A stretch of 64,000 nucleotides of DNA from Cyanoderma ruficeps (lineage: Eukaryota > Chordata > Aves > Passeriformes > Timaliidae): NCBI GenBank assembly GCA_008694505.1, contig VZDJ01007755.1, positions 13,518,695 to 13,582,694 on the forward strand, read 5' to 3'. This document shows positions 24,707-38,858 of this stretch, piece after piece; position 1 is the first letter of the stretch; each line of letters opens with the position of its first letter. The notes under the pieces are model-generated. The model was not told the DNA's origin, did no database searches, and worked only from the letters and a program-made list of their open reading frames with translations. The translations under genes were made by a program, and so were the position numbers.

Positions 24707-27551
24707 GAATTGCTAGAAGCCTTATACCTCCATCGGTGTGAATGGAAAGAGATCCAATGTGCATAAAATTAATTTTTTTAAAAAATTAAAATATATTCTG
24801 GAGTAAAAGACAAAAAATATTATGCTATTCATCCCTTATGGTCACAATATACATAATGGTATTAAACCAGGTAATTTTGCTAAATTCCTTTTTATCCACA
24901 GTATCTATTTAGCATTCGACTTTGATGATATTTGCATGATTTCTTTCTAATTATGCAATCTAATGCAAAATCTTAGAATACCATAAAGTATTCTACATAA
25001 TTCAGCATCATTCTAAAGTAACATGCATTGCCATTTTAGTTGAGGCAATTAAAATAAGTAGGATGAAAATTTTATAGGCATGGCTTTCTTAGACACCTGT
25101 CAGGTACTTGGCCTCATACAAAAATCAGTTTTAAGAACATGGAACAAGGCAGAGACATGTTTATGTTAATGCTGACAAGCAGCTATTACAAAGGTTGGAA
25201 GTAAAGGTTTGGAGCAGAGTAAGCATGATGCTTTAAGTTCAGTTTTAAAGGCTGTCTTTAAATTACAACACGCTTTGGATTTATTGAACTTGTACTTTTG
25301 CTATATTGACTGCATCGGTCCTCTTTCTCCTCCTGTTTTCCTATCTGACACTCCCTGGGTGCTGTGGAATCACAACATGGCACAGTAACAGATGGTGATG
25401 CTACTTTAGTTTAATCTCAACATATAAATATGGAGCTCTCAGGGAAGAATGCCTTGTCATTTAAAATCCACACTTTTCATGCACTAGGGGTGACAGCAGT
25501 TAACTCTTTTATCTTCTGTATGAACTATTAAGGGCAGAGTTGGCCTCTGCAGAAAGCAGATGGCTATGCAAGTAAAACATTCAATACTGCTAAGTAAGTT
25601 TGAGAGAGTTTGTTGAGTGTTGGGTTTACTTTACTTTTTGTTTGTTGGGGTTTTTGCTTTTATTTTTTTTAATTTAAGTTTCAGCATCCTCCTTCCTTGG
25701 TATTCCTAAAGCTTATCCTGTTCTTTTCAGGCAGCAGCTACTTACATGACTTCCAAACACAACTTGGAACTGTGGCATCCAGTGGCTATACAAGCCCATT
25801 TAATATAGTTAATCTAGCTCTAGAAGGTGCTGCAGGTTTCCATGAACTCAGACAAACATATTGTTGTTTATCTTTTTGTTATTTTAACCACAACTAAACA
25901 TTACTTCTCACAGGACAAAACATTACCCACAAACCACAAGACTGTCAATTACAGCAATTACAACAACTGGAATTAGAACAACCTGCCTCCAGTGCATTCC
26001 TAAATAAGGATCTAAATGTCAGCTGTTATTTCTATAATTTCTATCCACTCAGTTTGGGAACACTGGTAGGATATTGCATTTAAATTGTAACTTCATCCAC
26101 ACTGCAGAAGATTCTTGCTTGAGGTAATTTGGCTCACCTCAGTTGAAGATAATATTTCTCTGATGATTTACTGGGGGTTCTATTCCAAAGTCACATTAAT
26201 TTGAGCTGTGGAGAAAATTACTGTATTATCCCAGAGGAAACCAGGAGACAGGTCTCAGCTCTGGAATTTATTCCAAAATAAAATTTAAAGCAGTTTAATA
26301 GCAACATAAACTCCTTATCGTTTCCTTCCAGCAATATTAAAAAAAAACAAAACCCTAAAATATCTTTTTGTTAGTTGATTTCCACATAGAGGCCTCCAGT
26401 GTGCAGACATAGGATGCTAAGGACTGAGATGTTGATGGATAATGATGTATGCACCTAAATCCACCTTACCCGAGTGCAGCAAATCTTAATTTGAACCAAG
26501 CACCCATCACACACAAGGCCTTCTGCTCTTGAGACTCATTTAAATCAGAAATTCACACCTGTTTAATTTCTCCATAGTTGTTTTATATGAGCTTTAATCA
26601 CACATTGCAGTTATATGTATTTAAAATTGTGACAGAAACATTCAGGACAATGGTGCACTCTGTTATGCCCATTGTTTTGCATCCCCATGCAAAAGGATTA
26701 TTTCATTCAGTTAGTCCCTCGATATCTTTTTATTTTTATGTAATCTCCATACAGGAAAAAACACATACATATGTATATGCAATAAAATATATATTCCTAT
26801 ATATTCAAGTGGGGTTTGGGGTTTTTTTAATAATTTTTACATAAAAGAATAATATGTATTTATAACTTCTAGCTTTTTAATATCTTAATTCACCTCTCTA
26901 CGGATACTGTTAATTTGCCAAGAATGAAGCAAATGAGGGTATTTTTGCAGGTACTTGAAGCAAACAGCCAGAAAAAAAATTTTAGAAGATTTCTTAGCAC
27001 TTCAAATAACTCAAAATCCAGAATTATTTCTATTCGTATTTCCCTACAGTCCTTAAATTTTATTTCCAAATAGCAAAATATCTTCTTGACACAAATATAT
27101 TTGGAAACAATATTTTTTTTGTTATTTTCATTAGTTCTATATGTGTTGATGAATGAGCAATTATTTTGAGTTTTTTGGTTTTTTGTTCTTTTTATTCTTT
27201 TTAACAAAGAAATTACAACGATGTCTTTCAACAAGAACCTCAAATGTACTTGACAGACTGTTTGACATTGCAGTGACTGGATGTTAAAAACGCCCAATAA
27301 ATATCCTGTGATATTAGGAAATAATACCAATAGATATGTTAGAAATCAAGAAGATAAGAAACTACAAAAGTTTTTCATTTTCTATGAGAACATAAGACAG
27401 GCTAATTTTGCTGAAAAGGTTTCACTCCTTCGTAGCCAATACCCACTGTTCTTCTAAGGCAAAGAAAAAGCTTCAATCTGGACACATACTCTGGTATCCT
27501 CTTGTGGTAATAGACAAAGTCTAGTTCTCTTTCTTCTCTCCCTCTTACTAT

Positions 27552-27571
27552 TATTTATTTATAAATAAATA
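27552..27571. repeat. Perfect 20-bp AT palindrome
   Basis: The sequence tatttatttataaataaata is its own reverse complement. It contains TATAAA-like and TTATTTAT elements on both strands. It is likely a by-product of AT-richness, and no promoter function can be argued from the sequence alone. Confidence 0.9.
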
Positions 27572-28426
27572 TTTATTCATTCAAGAAACAACTTGGGAAA
27601 GAGATGGAACAAGAAAATTGAACTTCAAATTTCTTCATTCTGTGCCACTTATAACATCTGCTGTTCTGTTCATCCTTTCCCCTTCTCTGTTCCCCCCAAA
27701 TGGTCTATAGCTTCTCACTGAAATCAGTCTGTTTCTAGAAAAAGTGATCATTGAAGTAAAGTAGTCACATGGGAGAAGAAAGTTATCATCTCTAGTGTTA
27801 ACTGAACCATAATGAATTATTGCAGAGTGACTCACTAAATTAAAAGTGATGTATTATGCTGAAAAACTGTTTGACCAGCTTTGCTCATAAACCTAAGATT
27901 TAAGGTAGGAATTATTTTTTTTCAATTGTCTGTACATTTATCATGCTAAATGCACGTTCCAGATTAAACACCTGGATCCAAAAATGCATGTATTTGTGAC
28001 TTTGAAGATAGCTAACGTGTTCTAAAATATGCTTTTTGAGCAGAACTCGAATCTATTATTAAAACAATTGTTTACACTCAAAGAGAACAGTTCCTCTGAG
28101 GATATAATTCCTATACAAGCAAACGTCCCTTCACAGTTCAAAGTCAGTTTTCAGCCATTTATGAGCTAAAGCAGAGAACTGCTTCTGCTACAAAACTCCG
28201 TGAGGGCACTTCTCACCCTGGGTCATTGCAATTCACAAAGTGCTTGCTTGTACAAAGTCGGTGTAAGGCACACCATGGACTGGCAGCAACCATCCACCCT
28301 TGAGAAGGAACCTGTGGAAGGGCAAAGCACTGAGCCTTGGCACCATTTCCATGATCACTGGATCACCAGCCTCCTCTACCACCACTCCGCAGATGCTATT
28401 TGATATAGAGATATTCCACAATTATT

Positions 28427-28452
28427 TCTCTCTCTCTCTCTCTTTTTTTTTT
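28427..28452. repeat. (TC)n microsatellite followed by poly-T
   Basis: Eight TC units run into about ten T residues, forming a pyrimidine-only tract on the plus strand. Confidence 0.93.
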
Positions 28453-28868
28453 AACATAAAAATAATATCCCACGGGAAACAAGTGCCTTTGTCAAAGACA
28501 GTTCCTTGCAAGGAAAGCAATTTCATTATTTTTTGATTTTCTGGTAGGGGAATAATGTTATATTGATTTGTTTCAGTATTTTCTGTGGTAAAACCTATTT
28601 TTTTATCTAGCTCTTTTTCATGCCAAAGTTGATCATAAAATTCTTATGCCCTTTGAAATATTCACAGTACTGCTGTATGCTAAGACCTTCCTTCTTTGTA
28701 ACACAATAGGTCCTTAAAGTACATTTTGCCTCTGCTAAGTTTTCTTGTACCTCAGTCCTTTTTGTTCTAGTTATAATTGAACTATACCATAGACCTTTGT
28801 GTGACGAGATAAAGAATATGAATAAACATCAAGCACTAGGAAAGGCAATGAACATTCCCAAATCTCTT

Positions 28869-28926
28869 TAAAAACAACCAAACAAACCAAGCGGAAAAAC
28901 ACGCCTCAAGAAAACAAAACCCCCAA
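28869..28926. repeat. A/C-rich low-complexity tract
   Basis: The plus strand is nearly all A and C, with aacaacca/aaacaaacc units. It resembles 7232-7386 and 29151-29208. Confidence 0.8.
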
Positions 28927-29150
28927 ATCTAGCGGGTTTTATTTATTTTCAGCTGTTTTCTGATCAATTTTCATAGAGCTTTTTTTTCTCTAAGTAGAAG
29001 AGGAATTATGTATTTTCTGAATTGAAAGATGATTAAATTCTGATGCCTTTAAAGAGAAACACAGTCTTTCAGTTTGAGTGTTACTTTTTTCCCTGTTTAA
29101 CAGCTGGTGGCTGAAGTATCTAAAACAGACACCCCTATTCATCATTGTTG

Positions 29151-29208
29151 AACAAAAAGAACCAACCAAACAAAAACCAAAAAAACCAACAAAACAAAAC
29201 AAAAAATT
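29151..29208. repeat. A/C-rich low-complexity tract
   Basis: Runs of (CCAAAC) and (AAAAC) on the plus strand, strand-asymmetric and non-coding. Confidence 0.85.
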
Positions 29209-31036
29209 TGCATCAACACCTAGAAAATTTCATCAGCCTACCCAGAAAACCTAAAAGCTTTCAAATCACAGATTTTTCCATAATGTTAAAATTTTACGAG
29301 GCAATGAGCAGGGAAAAGGAAAATAATAAATCTTTTGGCTCTTTTGCATTCCTGTTTTGCAAGCTCTAATTATTTTAGTAGTAGAGTTAAATCTCTAATA
29401 ATACATATATGCCCTAATGAATTAGCTAAGCTCTTAGGAACTGCCTTTTAGGGAAGCACAATGCTGTAAATCTCTGACATGTACCATACGTACAATAAAA
29501 ATAAACTATAAAAAGCTTCTGTTTAGTGCTACTAACAGCAGCAATTCTAAAAGGGGCGCAGATGAAATGGGGTCACAGTCTCCACTCAGTAATCATCAGA
29601 AGCTGCTGGCTGTGGGAGGAAGCAGCAATTAGGGAAAGGAGCAGCAGGCAGTGCTCCATAGTTGTGCAGAGTATTGTGCTTACCTGAGGCAGAATGCCTC
29701 CCAGAGTGCCTGCTGGAGGAACGTGAATCCACACCATTCCCAGCATGGCCCAGTACCTTAAAGGCTCAGTTAAGCCCTTACTGATTTCTGGAGGCACAAA
29801 ACTGAAAATAGATTAAAAAAAAAAAAAGTGTTTTATACTTCTCTTTTGGTGTTGACTTGCTTAAAAATGAAGTTTTTCAAAAAACACCCAGGGAGAGGCA
29901 GGCTTCAAAGCCAGACAAGATACTTTCCAAAAAAAAGTGATGAACAAAACCACAGCTTCTTTGACAAGCTCTATGTGCACTAGAAAAGCTGCAAAGCTGT
30001 TAAATGACAAAGTTTGGTCAACTTGAGTCTTGGAAGATAAGAAATAAACTATGGGAGTGCCAATATCCAAGGGAAAGAAATTTAAAAAATAATTTTACGA
30101 AAAGGACAAGAAAAAGAAAAAAAAGAAGAAAAAAAGACTCTTCTGTGAACCAAAGACAACACAAAGAATTTTCACAAGTGAAGATTCAAAGGGACTTGAA
30201 GAAAACAAGTAGAGCTTTCTCTTTATGGAAGAAGAGTTGGCAGAAATTGATAAGCAAAATATGAGCTTACAGTGATGATGGAAGTTCTTCCCTAAAAACA
30301 GAGTTCTGTTTCTAAAAGAAATCAATGGTATTTAGTCCTTGCTTTTTGGTCCAACTGGGAACACAAAGCTTGTATCTTCATTGAATATCATAAATAATCA
30401 AGAATAATCTGTTTCCACCTATTAAATCATAAAAGATCACTCATCCTATGATTTTTTTTTTCTAATATGTGGAACATATCAGCTGTGCAACAGATGCTGA
30501 AGTTGTCTTTCACTACATCTTATTAATAAATTTACTGTGTTTAGAAGTTCAGGTTGGGTTCTTTATAACCAGAAATCAAACACTCAATGTGTTCATTTAA
30601 AAACTTTGAAAAAAATAACCCAAAATTCCATTTTGAAAATCTCCCCTCCCTTTTTAAAAATTACTTAACTAGAATGTTAAATATGCTTTGGCAGACACAA
30701 AAAATATTTTCACAATAGCAAATATGGTTTAGAAAAACATAAAAGATGATGTACTGAACACCACAAATAACACTACTGAAGAAAACGCAATTATTGAATA
30801 AATGTTTCTACAAGTAGTAAACCGTTACATGAACCACAGTCTTCTATTAAAGAGATTTCCAGCATGTATCAAAAACAAAAATGAAAACTAGCAAAAAACT
30901 CTTGCCTACTAGTACCTTATAATACAATACCAACTACACAGAATGGTCACAATGCTCACACAGGATAAACCCAAATAACTATAATTTTTTTTTCTGGATT
31001 TTTCTGTTCACGTATAGACAAAATCTAAACTAGAAT

Positions 31037-31063
31037 TAAAACAAAACAAAACAAAACAAAAAA
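31037..31063. repeat. (AAAAC)n microsatellite
   Basis: About five perfect AAAAC units. No retroposed body is recognised beside it. Confidence 0.93.
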
Positions 31064-31961
31064 CTAAGGGAATTGATGTGCAAACAGTAAGGGAAAACAA
31101 AATTATTTAGAAGTAAATATTGCTGAGTTAATTTGCATATGACACAAACATGGGTGGTATGATAAATGAGGGATGCAACATGATGTAGTGCTTTTGGTAA
31201 AAAAAAAGCTTGTCCATAGGAAAACATTTTGATTTCATGAAATACAAACTGATATAGACAGAAAAGAAAAATTCCAGCCCTGAGTCCAGAACGGTTTAAG
31301 AGAGGGAACTCCCTACAGGAAAGCAAAACCTCTAGAGATTACTAGCAATCTCAGAAGAAATTAATGTGCCAACCTAATGATGATTAGGTGGGGAAGCCTA
31401 ACATAATCCTTGACAGGATAAATGGAAATCCCAAATAACAGTGTGAGAGTTGCCATGAGGATGATTTAACACTGCAGTACCAATATGCTGAAAAAATTGC
31501 AAGAACAGAAATCCTCTAACATAAAAACAGGGCAGAGTTTTTGCATTGTTGTGGGTATGATTGTTGTAAGGCTACTTTTATCTACTGTGCATCATCCTCA
31601 AGTAAAAGTTATGCTTGCCTTAATCAAGAAACAGTCAAAATGGTATTTATTCCTAATGGCACTGACCAGCTATTCCTGGGCACTAACCAAGTGAATTTCC
31701 ATGATGCAAGCTCTGATTTTCTGCTAATGACCATCCTGCTGTATCATGAGCTCCAGTATCCTCCTCCAAAGTCATCTTAGATTTGTGACTAGTCTACACA
31801 TCTAACCATAGAACAAGGGTGTCCTAACTGTGGCCTCAGCCTTGCAAGACAGGAGTGAAAATGATGAAAAAAGTAAATTTTCGCCAAAACTGGACAGCCA
31901 TAGCATTCTGCACCCTGCTGTTGATTCAAACAATCTAGTCACAAACTCTCTTACCCTTCAT

Positions 31962-32012
31962 TAAAAAAAAAAAAGGTCAAACAAAAAAACCAAAACTAAA
32001 AACAAAAAAACC
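31962..32012. repeat. Poly-A and A/C-rich tract
   Basis: A 12-base A run is followed by AAAAACC-type units. It belongs to the same recurrent A/C-rich class as the other tracts in this window. Confidence 0.8.
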
Positions 32013-33979
32013 CTGCCAAATTTGCTGTCCCTTCTTTGTTGAGGCCAGCCTGAGAACTGATAACATTACACATACTGTGACCTATCAACTTTGGCTAACT
32101 TCTGCCTTTAGTATCTTGTTTCCTTTGCAGGGGGAATGAGAAATGTGTGTGCCAGCTTGCCCAGCTCTCTGTTAAATCTGCTTTTGCTGCTACCTCACCA
32201 CTGGGTCAGTGCAACTCCCAGGGGACAACTCTGTACATCTGAGCAAATGGAAGATGAAGAGCTGAGCTCAGACTGAAATTTGGTCCTTTCATGCTAAAAC
32301 CAGGATTTTCTGTAGGGGGAAAAAGAAGTCTGGAGTATGCATTATTTTCATCATTTTGTGCAATATCTTTGCATATCTATTTGGGAGTCAAATCTTTGTT
32401 TGGCAAGAATTGTAAAAAGTTATTTAATCTTAATAAAAGATTGGCACTGACTGTTATGTTCTGGTTTAAGTTTTCTCTCAAGGGGAAACATTATTTGGCA
32501 GCTCACTATCCCTTATTCAGAGAATGGAGACTGAAGAAAGAAGATATCTGTACTGAGTTGCTGTGACTTCTGACCATTTTAATTCTCAGTTTTTCACAAA
32601 TCAAAAAGTCAGAACAGCAAGGGACTCCTTTTAGAGAACTGTCTCCCTTTTATGCAGTCAGATGTCAAAATTCTCCAAAATGAAGTGTTGCTTTCTCAAT
32701 CTAAAAAAAGTTTTCAGGAGCATTCCATTTCATGGATGCGAGACAGTGTTTATGTTTCAGTAACATCAAGTGAGCCGCAAGAGATTGCTTCTTTTTTCCT
32801 CATCCTTCCGGAGTTAAATAAACTTGATATTTATTATTCACACTATGCTATTTGCAAACCTAAGGACTAAGTAGAATTCTCTGTGTACTGCATCCTGACA
32901 GTTTTAAATTGGTGTTTTACCAGCCATTCAATGCTTTCCATGTGTTTCATAATTACTTCTGTTGCCTGCAAATCTCTCTATGCAAAGCAAATTAGATTGA
33001 TTTTTAAAATCTGTCGTCATAAACAGAGTATCTTCTGTTCATTTGATACTAAAATGCCCATTAGATTTGCCATATGGAGCAGAATCTCCTAATAAAGGAG
33101 CAAAAATTATGATAAACTGGTATTTAGAGGGAAGAATGTTCTCCATGATAATTTAAGAGGTGACATGATCTAGTGGCCATCTCTATGTGATTGGAACGAA
33201 CTTCCACTGAAGAATAATATTCTAGAAGATAAAACCTTTTCCCAGGTTCCAGGACAGGAGAAGTTTAAGATAATTCAGTCATCTCAAATCTAGAATGTAT
33301 ATTTTAAACTATTTGGGAATTGTGCCAAATCAACAGTGTATTTATCACTTCTTCCATCATTACAGTACTTTTAGAAAGTTTTGAAAATATATTTCAGAAA
33401 CTAATCATTACCTATTCTTATTACTCAGCCCACAAATATTGAGTTGTCAAATATATGTCTCCAGCTTAAACTTTTTTTAGAAGACAGAGCCATACAATTT
33501 ATTACTTCTATAAATTTTTTATCTGTGGAAGAGCTAAATAGAAACAGCACATGTTGGAATTGTATTGAAAATTAAAATTTCCTTAGGTTTTAACTACCAT
33601 CCCTGTCTCCTACCATATGCATATTTTTCTAATACTGAAGTTAGGCTGACCACTTTTTTTTCAGCTGTTTCACTGAGTATCGGTAACCAAATATATCAAT
33701 CCTCTTTCTAATCTTAGTTGGGATTCTGTGAAAAGACTTCAATATATTGCTCTAAAACAGTCAAGGTGGATCTGGGGGAATAACAAATCTAATAATCATA
33801 ACACAGTTTTTCTAGTGAAGATAGCATTGTTTAACCTGTTTCATGCATTTTCATTTATTTCCTTTTATAAATTTTGTTTAACTTAACTCAGAGGTAACAG
33901 ATCAACTGAAATAAATACACTGCTTCCTTAATTGTTACTGCAGGAAAGTCTGATACATTCGGTTCTGGGACTTCCAACA

Positions 33980-34405
33980 AAAGGACACTTGCTGGAATCG
34001 GTCCAAAGAAGGTCCAGGAAAAGGATCAGGAGGCTGAAGCAGATCTCCTATGAGGAGAGGCTGAGAGTGTCATGGTTGTCCAGACTGGAGAAGACTTTGA
34101 GGAGACCTTAAAACACTTTCCAGTACCTAAAGGGGGCCGCAAGAGAGATGAAGAGGGGCAGGTAGTGATAGGACATGGGAGAATGGCTTCAAACTGAAAG
34201 AGCGTAAATTCAGACGAGATACAAGGAGGATCTTTTTTGAAGCACTGAGACAGGTTGCGAAAAGAAGCTGTGGATGCCCTGCCCTTGGAAGTGTTCAAGG
34301 TAAGACTATGTTGTGCCTTTGAGCAACCTGGTGTACTGGAAACTGTCCCTGCCTATGGCAGGATGGTTGGACTAAATGATATTTAAGGTCCTTGTGGAAG
34401 GAATA
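33980..34405 (+). mobile_element. CR1 LINE, 5'-truncated 3' end
   Basis: The recognisable order is 'aggctgaagcagatctcctatgaggagaggctgag', 'ctggagaagactttgagga', 'aagagagatgaagagg', 'tggatgccctgcccttggaagtgttcaagg', 'tttgagcaacctggt' and 'ggttggactaaatgatatttaaggtcc'. This is the CR1 3' region on the plus strand. The terminal ATTCTATG units are missing or eroded at the right end. The 90-codon minus frame inside it is an antisense shadow. Confidence 0.9.
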
Positions 34406-37400
34406 ATTACATTAAGCCACAGCTTCACTGCATACTCATCAGGAAGTGAAAATCTATTACCTTTTTTGTATTTCAACAAGTCCAACTTGAATGGAAAAAA
34501 ATTCTGCAGAATGACAATTTGAAGCAAATATTTCCACTAAACAGCTGCTCCCCAGTGAAATTTACAGGTTTTGAGCAAAACAAAGAATTTACTTTTACAG
34601 GAGTTTCCTTTCTGTATTTCAGCATAATGTGACAATAAAGAAGCAACACAATATTGTTGAGAAGTTTCCCTGTGGATTAATAGTTTAATTTCAGGAAAAG
34701 ATTTTGAAACTTAGATGGTGAGCCCTTCATCACAGACCTGTCAACAGCAGTGCCTATAGAATACAGAAATAGCAGGCTTCACACTGAAATGGGAATAACC
34801 CTGCTCAGCTCAAAATAGGAGGCAGCTCTCTATCAGCAGTTCCTACATGGCCACTTGTAGGATGCATGCTGCTAGAAGAGTAAAACTACATGCTGAAAAT
34901 ATGGTGGCATTTCTGACATAGATTGGGTAGAATTTTAAATCTCTATTTAATAGTTTTTATATGCCATAATTTCATGTTTTTTTAAAGCAGTGTTTCTAAA
35001 TCTGCAAGACAGAGTAGTCAAGAGATTCAGGCCATTATCTGTGGCTTGCAGAATTGACTGCTTTATCTATGTGAATTCAGTAATAGAAGAATTTTTTTTG
35101 GTGTTGATAACCAGCTTTTGAAATCAGAAGCAAGTAATGAGCAAGAACAACTCCTGCAGAATCCTTATGGAAAAAAAATGTGTAGTCATGGTATAAAAAT
35201 AACCATGTCATTTACGGATCCAATTTACTTTTAGTTAGTATCAGTATATAAGTACAGCTGTTCCTTTGGGTTATAGAGGTGACCACTGTCCTCTCTGTAG
35301 ATGAAAACAAAGTGAGGCTATTGAAAGAGAAAAAAAAATTTGTTTCTCTATATTTTATACTACAAATCATTGTCCAATCAAGTCCTCCACCATTTTTTTT
35401 CTTTCTTACCTTTTCCTTTATTTGCTGCTTCACCATTGAGGTACAAGCAATTCTCCAGAGTTAAACTAGAGCAGATGAACAGGCTTTTACCATGCAGAAA
35501 GTTCAGAGATCAGCCTTAGGCATGTTGTAAATAATTAGTGAATAGATGATCTGATATTATAACAAACACTTTGATTAATGTATCTTGTTTCCAAAGTGCC
35601 ATTCATAAAGCTAAATGAGAATAACAATTTCAATGCACGGCAAAGTAGCAGAAATGCTTCATTAAAAAATGTTTACAGTGGTTGCTGTGGAATTTTATAT
35701 ACTGAACTTCTAAAAATATTGATCAGATCTTTATCATACCATCCCTGCAATGCACAACATAATGATTCAGAATCATCAAACACTGTTTTCTCCTTTTGAT
35801 CAAAATATAATAACCCAATCTGGTGGTATAGTAATGATCTCAAAACTTTACCCCTTTCAATCTCCATTCTCAAAAAAAAAGTAGTCCTGAGAACCATACA
35901 GCAAAACACTTTAAATAACTGTTGAGATATTCTCAATGAAAAAGAAGGATGAATTCAGAGGATTTCTCGAGTAGAAGGGGAAGGAGTCTGAGGTTAAATC
36001 AAAGATGCCAGGGATTGCCACCTGCAATCTTGAGGGATGAGCAAAAGTTGTATCAAAAGTAAGCATTCTGGATCTCCAAAAACTTCTGTAAATTCTGTTC
36101 TCGACATCATTGCTGTTTTCAAAGTATTAATCATCAATGTTATTCTGTCTCTGAATACTTTGGAATAAGCTCAAATCACAAAACATCTAATATTAAAATT
36201 CTTAATAATATTTAAAAATAGGTAGTAAGAAGAAGGCACATATTCACATTGAATCTTTTGCTTGCAAGAAAAAGAAGAAAATAAGGTACTCCAGGTGCAC
36301 TGAGGAATCACTGAAACATTTAGGTTTTTACATAATAAATAAGGGGGATACCCAAATCATTACTGTAAAACCAGTTCTAAATATATTCAAAGAACATCTA
36401 AGTCAATAAAAAGACCCACACTTTCATTTGGTGCACTTGATCTGGAGGACATAAATGAGCACAGGAAGTAAAATATATTGCTGGAGAGAAAAACAAGGGC
36501 AAATTTTCTGATTTTATTCAAGTGCTCTGAATGCCAATATCATCACTTTAAATGAGATTTCTGAGATTACAGTTTAAATGGCAATGACCCTTCAAAAGGG
36601 TACTAGTAGCTTAAGAGTCAATAAAATCCCCCTGATATTCTAGAAAGAAAAGAGTTTACTGCTGCGATAAAGAAATCTCACCTAACAAAACCATTTTTCC
36701 TGCAATTCTTATACAGAGTTCTCAATTTAAAAAAAAAAAAGAAGTGAGATATCTGTTCAAAGGCAGGCCAGCTATTAAGAATAATAAAATAAACTAAATT
36801 TCATAAAAATGGAATGCTTGGAAGAAAACCCTTCTTGGTAGCCCTGGAGGTAATGTGCCAAGACCATCCTCACAAGAATCTAAGATTCTTCATTTTACCC
36901 AAATCAGTTGGGTTTAAAATCCAGCAAATCCCTGCTGTCAGAATTACACAAGCACAGAAGATAAGTAGAGTAAGGTACAGAGTAAAGTGGAGGTTATTCT
37001 TCTAATAAGCCAGTAGTTCCTGTTTTACTGTTTTAACCAATGCATTTTATAGTTAACTCAAACAAGACAACAAAAAACCTACATTAAAAAAAAAAAATTG
37101 ATCAATACCAGTTGCCAAAAACATAGTATCACCCACCCCCATTCCCCAGGAATCTGTAGCACTCTTCAAGTCCCTAACTAGTTTGTAGTAATTTCTTTTG
37201 GAGTTTCATGATAGAATGTGGCTAAAGTTTCCCCTCCGCTTTATCTTAAATAATGATTTACAGCATATGTTCGTTTGCACTTTAAAGTGAGAGGAAAGTA
37301 GGAGCCTATCTTTCTGCAGCAGCTAAAATAGAAAAAACTTGTTTCTACAATTAATAGTGTTTCTCTCAGAAAGTTCACGATTTTTGACTTGTTCTGGCCT

Positions 37401-38858
37401 TCCACATTAGCATATTTTGTTCAATTGCCAGCAGTGTTCTCAGAGCTGGGAAGAAATAGGTTCACATAACTGTAGAACCAGTCTGAAGTCCTGACTGTAG
37501 ATAGTGCTCATAATTAGCCATTCCCAGGGGGCTGATGTGTGAAGAGGCACCAGTTTAACACTGTTAAAATTATTTCCGAAGAGTTCCCAGCATCTTTACT
37601 GAAGGAATCAATCAAAAATATCTTCAGAAAAAAATAATTGCTTTCAAGGATTAAAATTTTAATCAGGAATATTCAATTAGCAGTTAATGTTGAGATCCAC
37701 ATTTTAGATTTTTATGCAAATGTGTCATTCTTATATTTAGTCATGAAGATAAAGGCAATTCATGGCAAATACAGTTCTGTCTCTCAGCTCATCAAGTCAG
37801 TGATAATTTACTTTGAAGAATATTTTGCACTTGCTACATTTGAGAGTATGTAAATCAGTTCACTTTTGCCCCCTCTACTGTAATTAATCTTTGCATTAGT
37901 TATATGAGATGGCTCATAGCTTTTTCATTCATGTGAATCCCATGGTTTCAAAAAGATTTGATCAATATAAGATAAATAACACATATCAGGTGTTAAGCCA
38001 GAACTGAGGTTTGCAATAGCTTGATTACATTTACTCTTTAAGAGTAACAGTTCTGGAATGGAAGACCTTGAACTGAAAACTGCACAGTTACTAAGAATCA
38101 GATCTTAAAAATTACTGATAAAATTCCTCTTCCCCTAAATCATCATTATATTTTGGCATGTTCTGAGAGCAGAGGTCAGGGCAACTTGCATGTAAGTAGA
38201 TGTAGAGATATTGTATTGACAATTCCAGGAATATGACACTTTCCTTGATCAAAATCCATCTTCAGTTGTATGAAGTAGAAGTTTGAATTCATGATTAGAG
38301 ATAAATTTCATTATAATTAATTTTAAAATTAGACAATATTACGTTTACATGTGCTTATTTGAGATTTGAAAATATATCAAAAATCTGTTAATTAAAAACT
38401 CCCCATAAGGCATGGAAATATATAAGACTATTTCCTGGCTTACAAAAAAGCTCTTTGATTTTCTGATATATATCTTATAATATGCTATTTTATCCTTGCA
38501 ATGTAGTCAGTACGTACTAGAAACTCAGAGAAATAGTTAAATAATTTAAGTTCTTCTCAGAAACTGCAGGCAGTGTCTGCTATAAATGACATAATCTATT
38601 CTTATGGAGCATCTAAGACAAATAGATTTGTTGAATAGCTTGAACAAGCAAAAAGAATTCTGTTGGAATTGAAAAGCTATAGAACTGACCATTCATACCT
38701 GTTTAAATTATATTTCAGTGTTATTTATGTCTTAATATTCCCATTTTTACTTGGAAATATAACATGAATATATGACCAAAGACCTCAAAATACACAAGTT
38801 AGCTTGAGCTGACAAGACTTTAACCTTATAAGCCTCATTGTTTGTAAAGCCAGAACAG
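34406..38858. other. No gene seen; AT-rich unique sequence
   Basis: No recognisable repeat or exon. All open frames are under 90 codons with no motif. Confidence 0.6.

Larger units (their letters stand above)
24713..33979. other. No gene seen; AT-rich unique sequence with simple repeats
   Basis: This is more than 9 kb without a recognisable exon or transposon. Contents worth naming are a perfect 20-bp AT palindrome (27552-27571), a (TC)n/poly-T run (28427-28452), A/C-rich tracts (28869-28926, 29151-29208, 31962-32012), a purine-rich stretch (~30100-30140) and (AAAAC)n (31037-31063). The 146-codon minus frame at 26890-27330 is AT-driven (rich in I, K, N and F) and has no motif. Confidence 0.55.

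Noticed and set aside
25731..25825. Possible exon after ttcttttcag
   Set aside because: The acceptor looks fair and one frame is open, but there is no convincing donor and no recognisable peptide.
26890..27330. 146-codon minus-strand open frame as a gene
   Set aside because: It is dominated by I, K, N, L and F as expected from AT-rich DNA, with no domain.
27552..27571. Bidirectional promoter at the AT palindrome
   Set aside because: AT-rich palindromes arise easily in this composition, and no transcript or CpG context supports a promoter.
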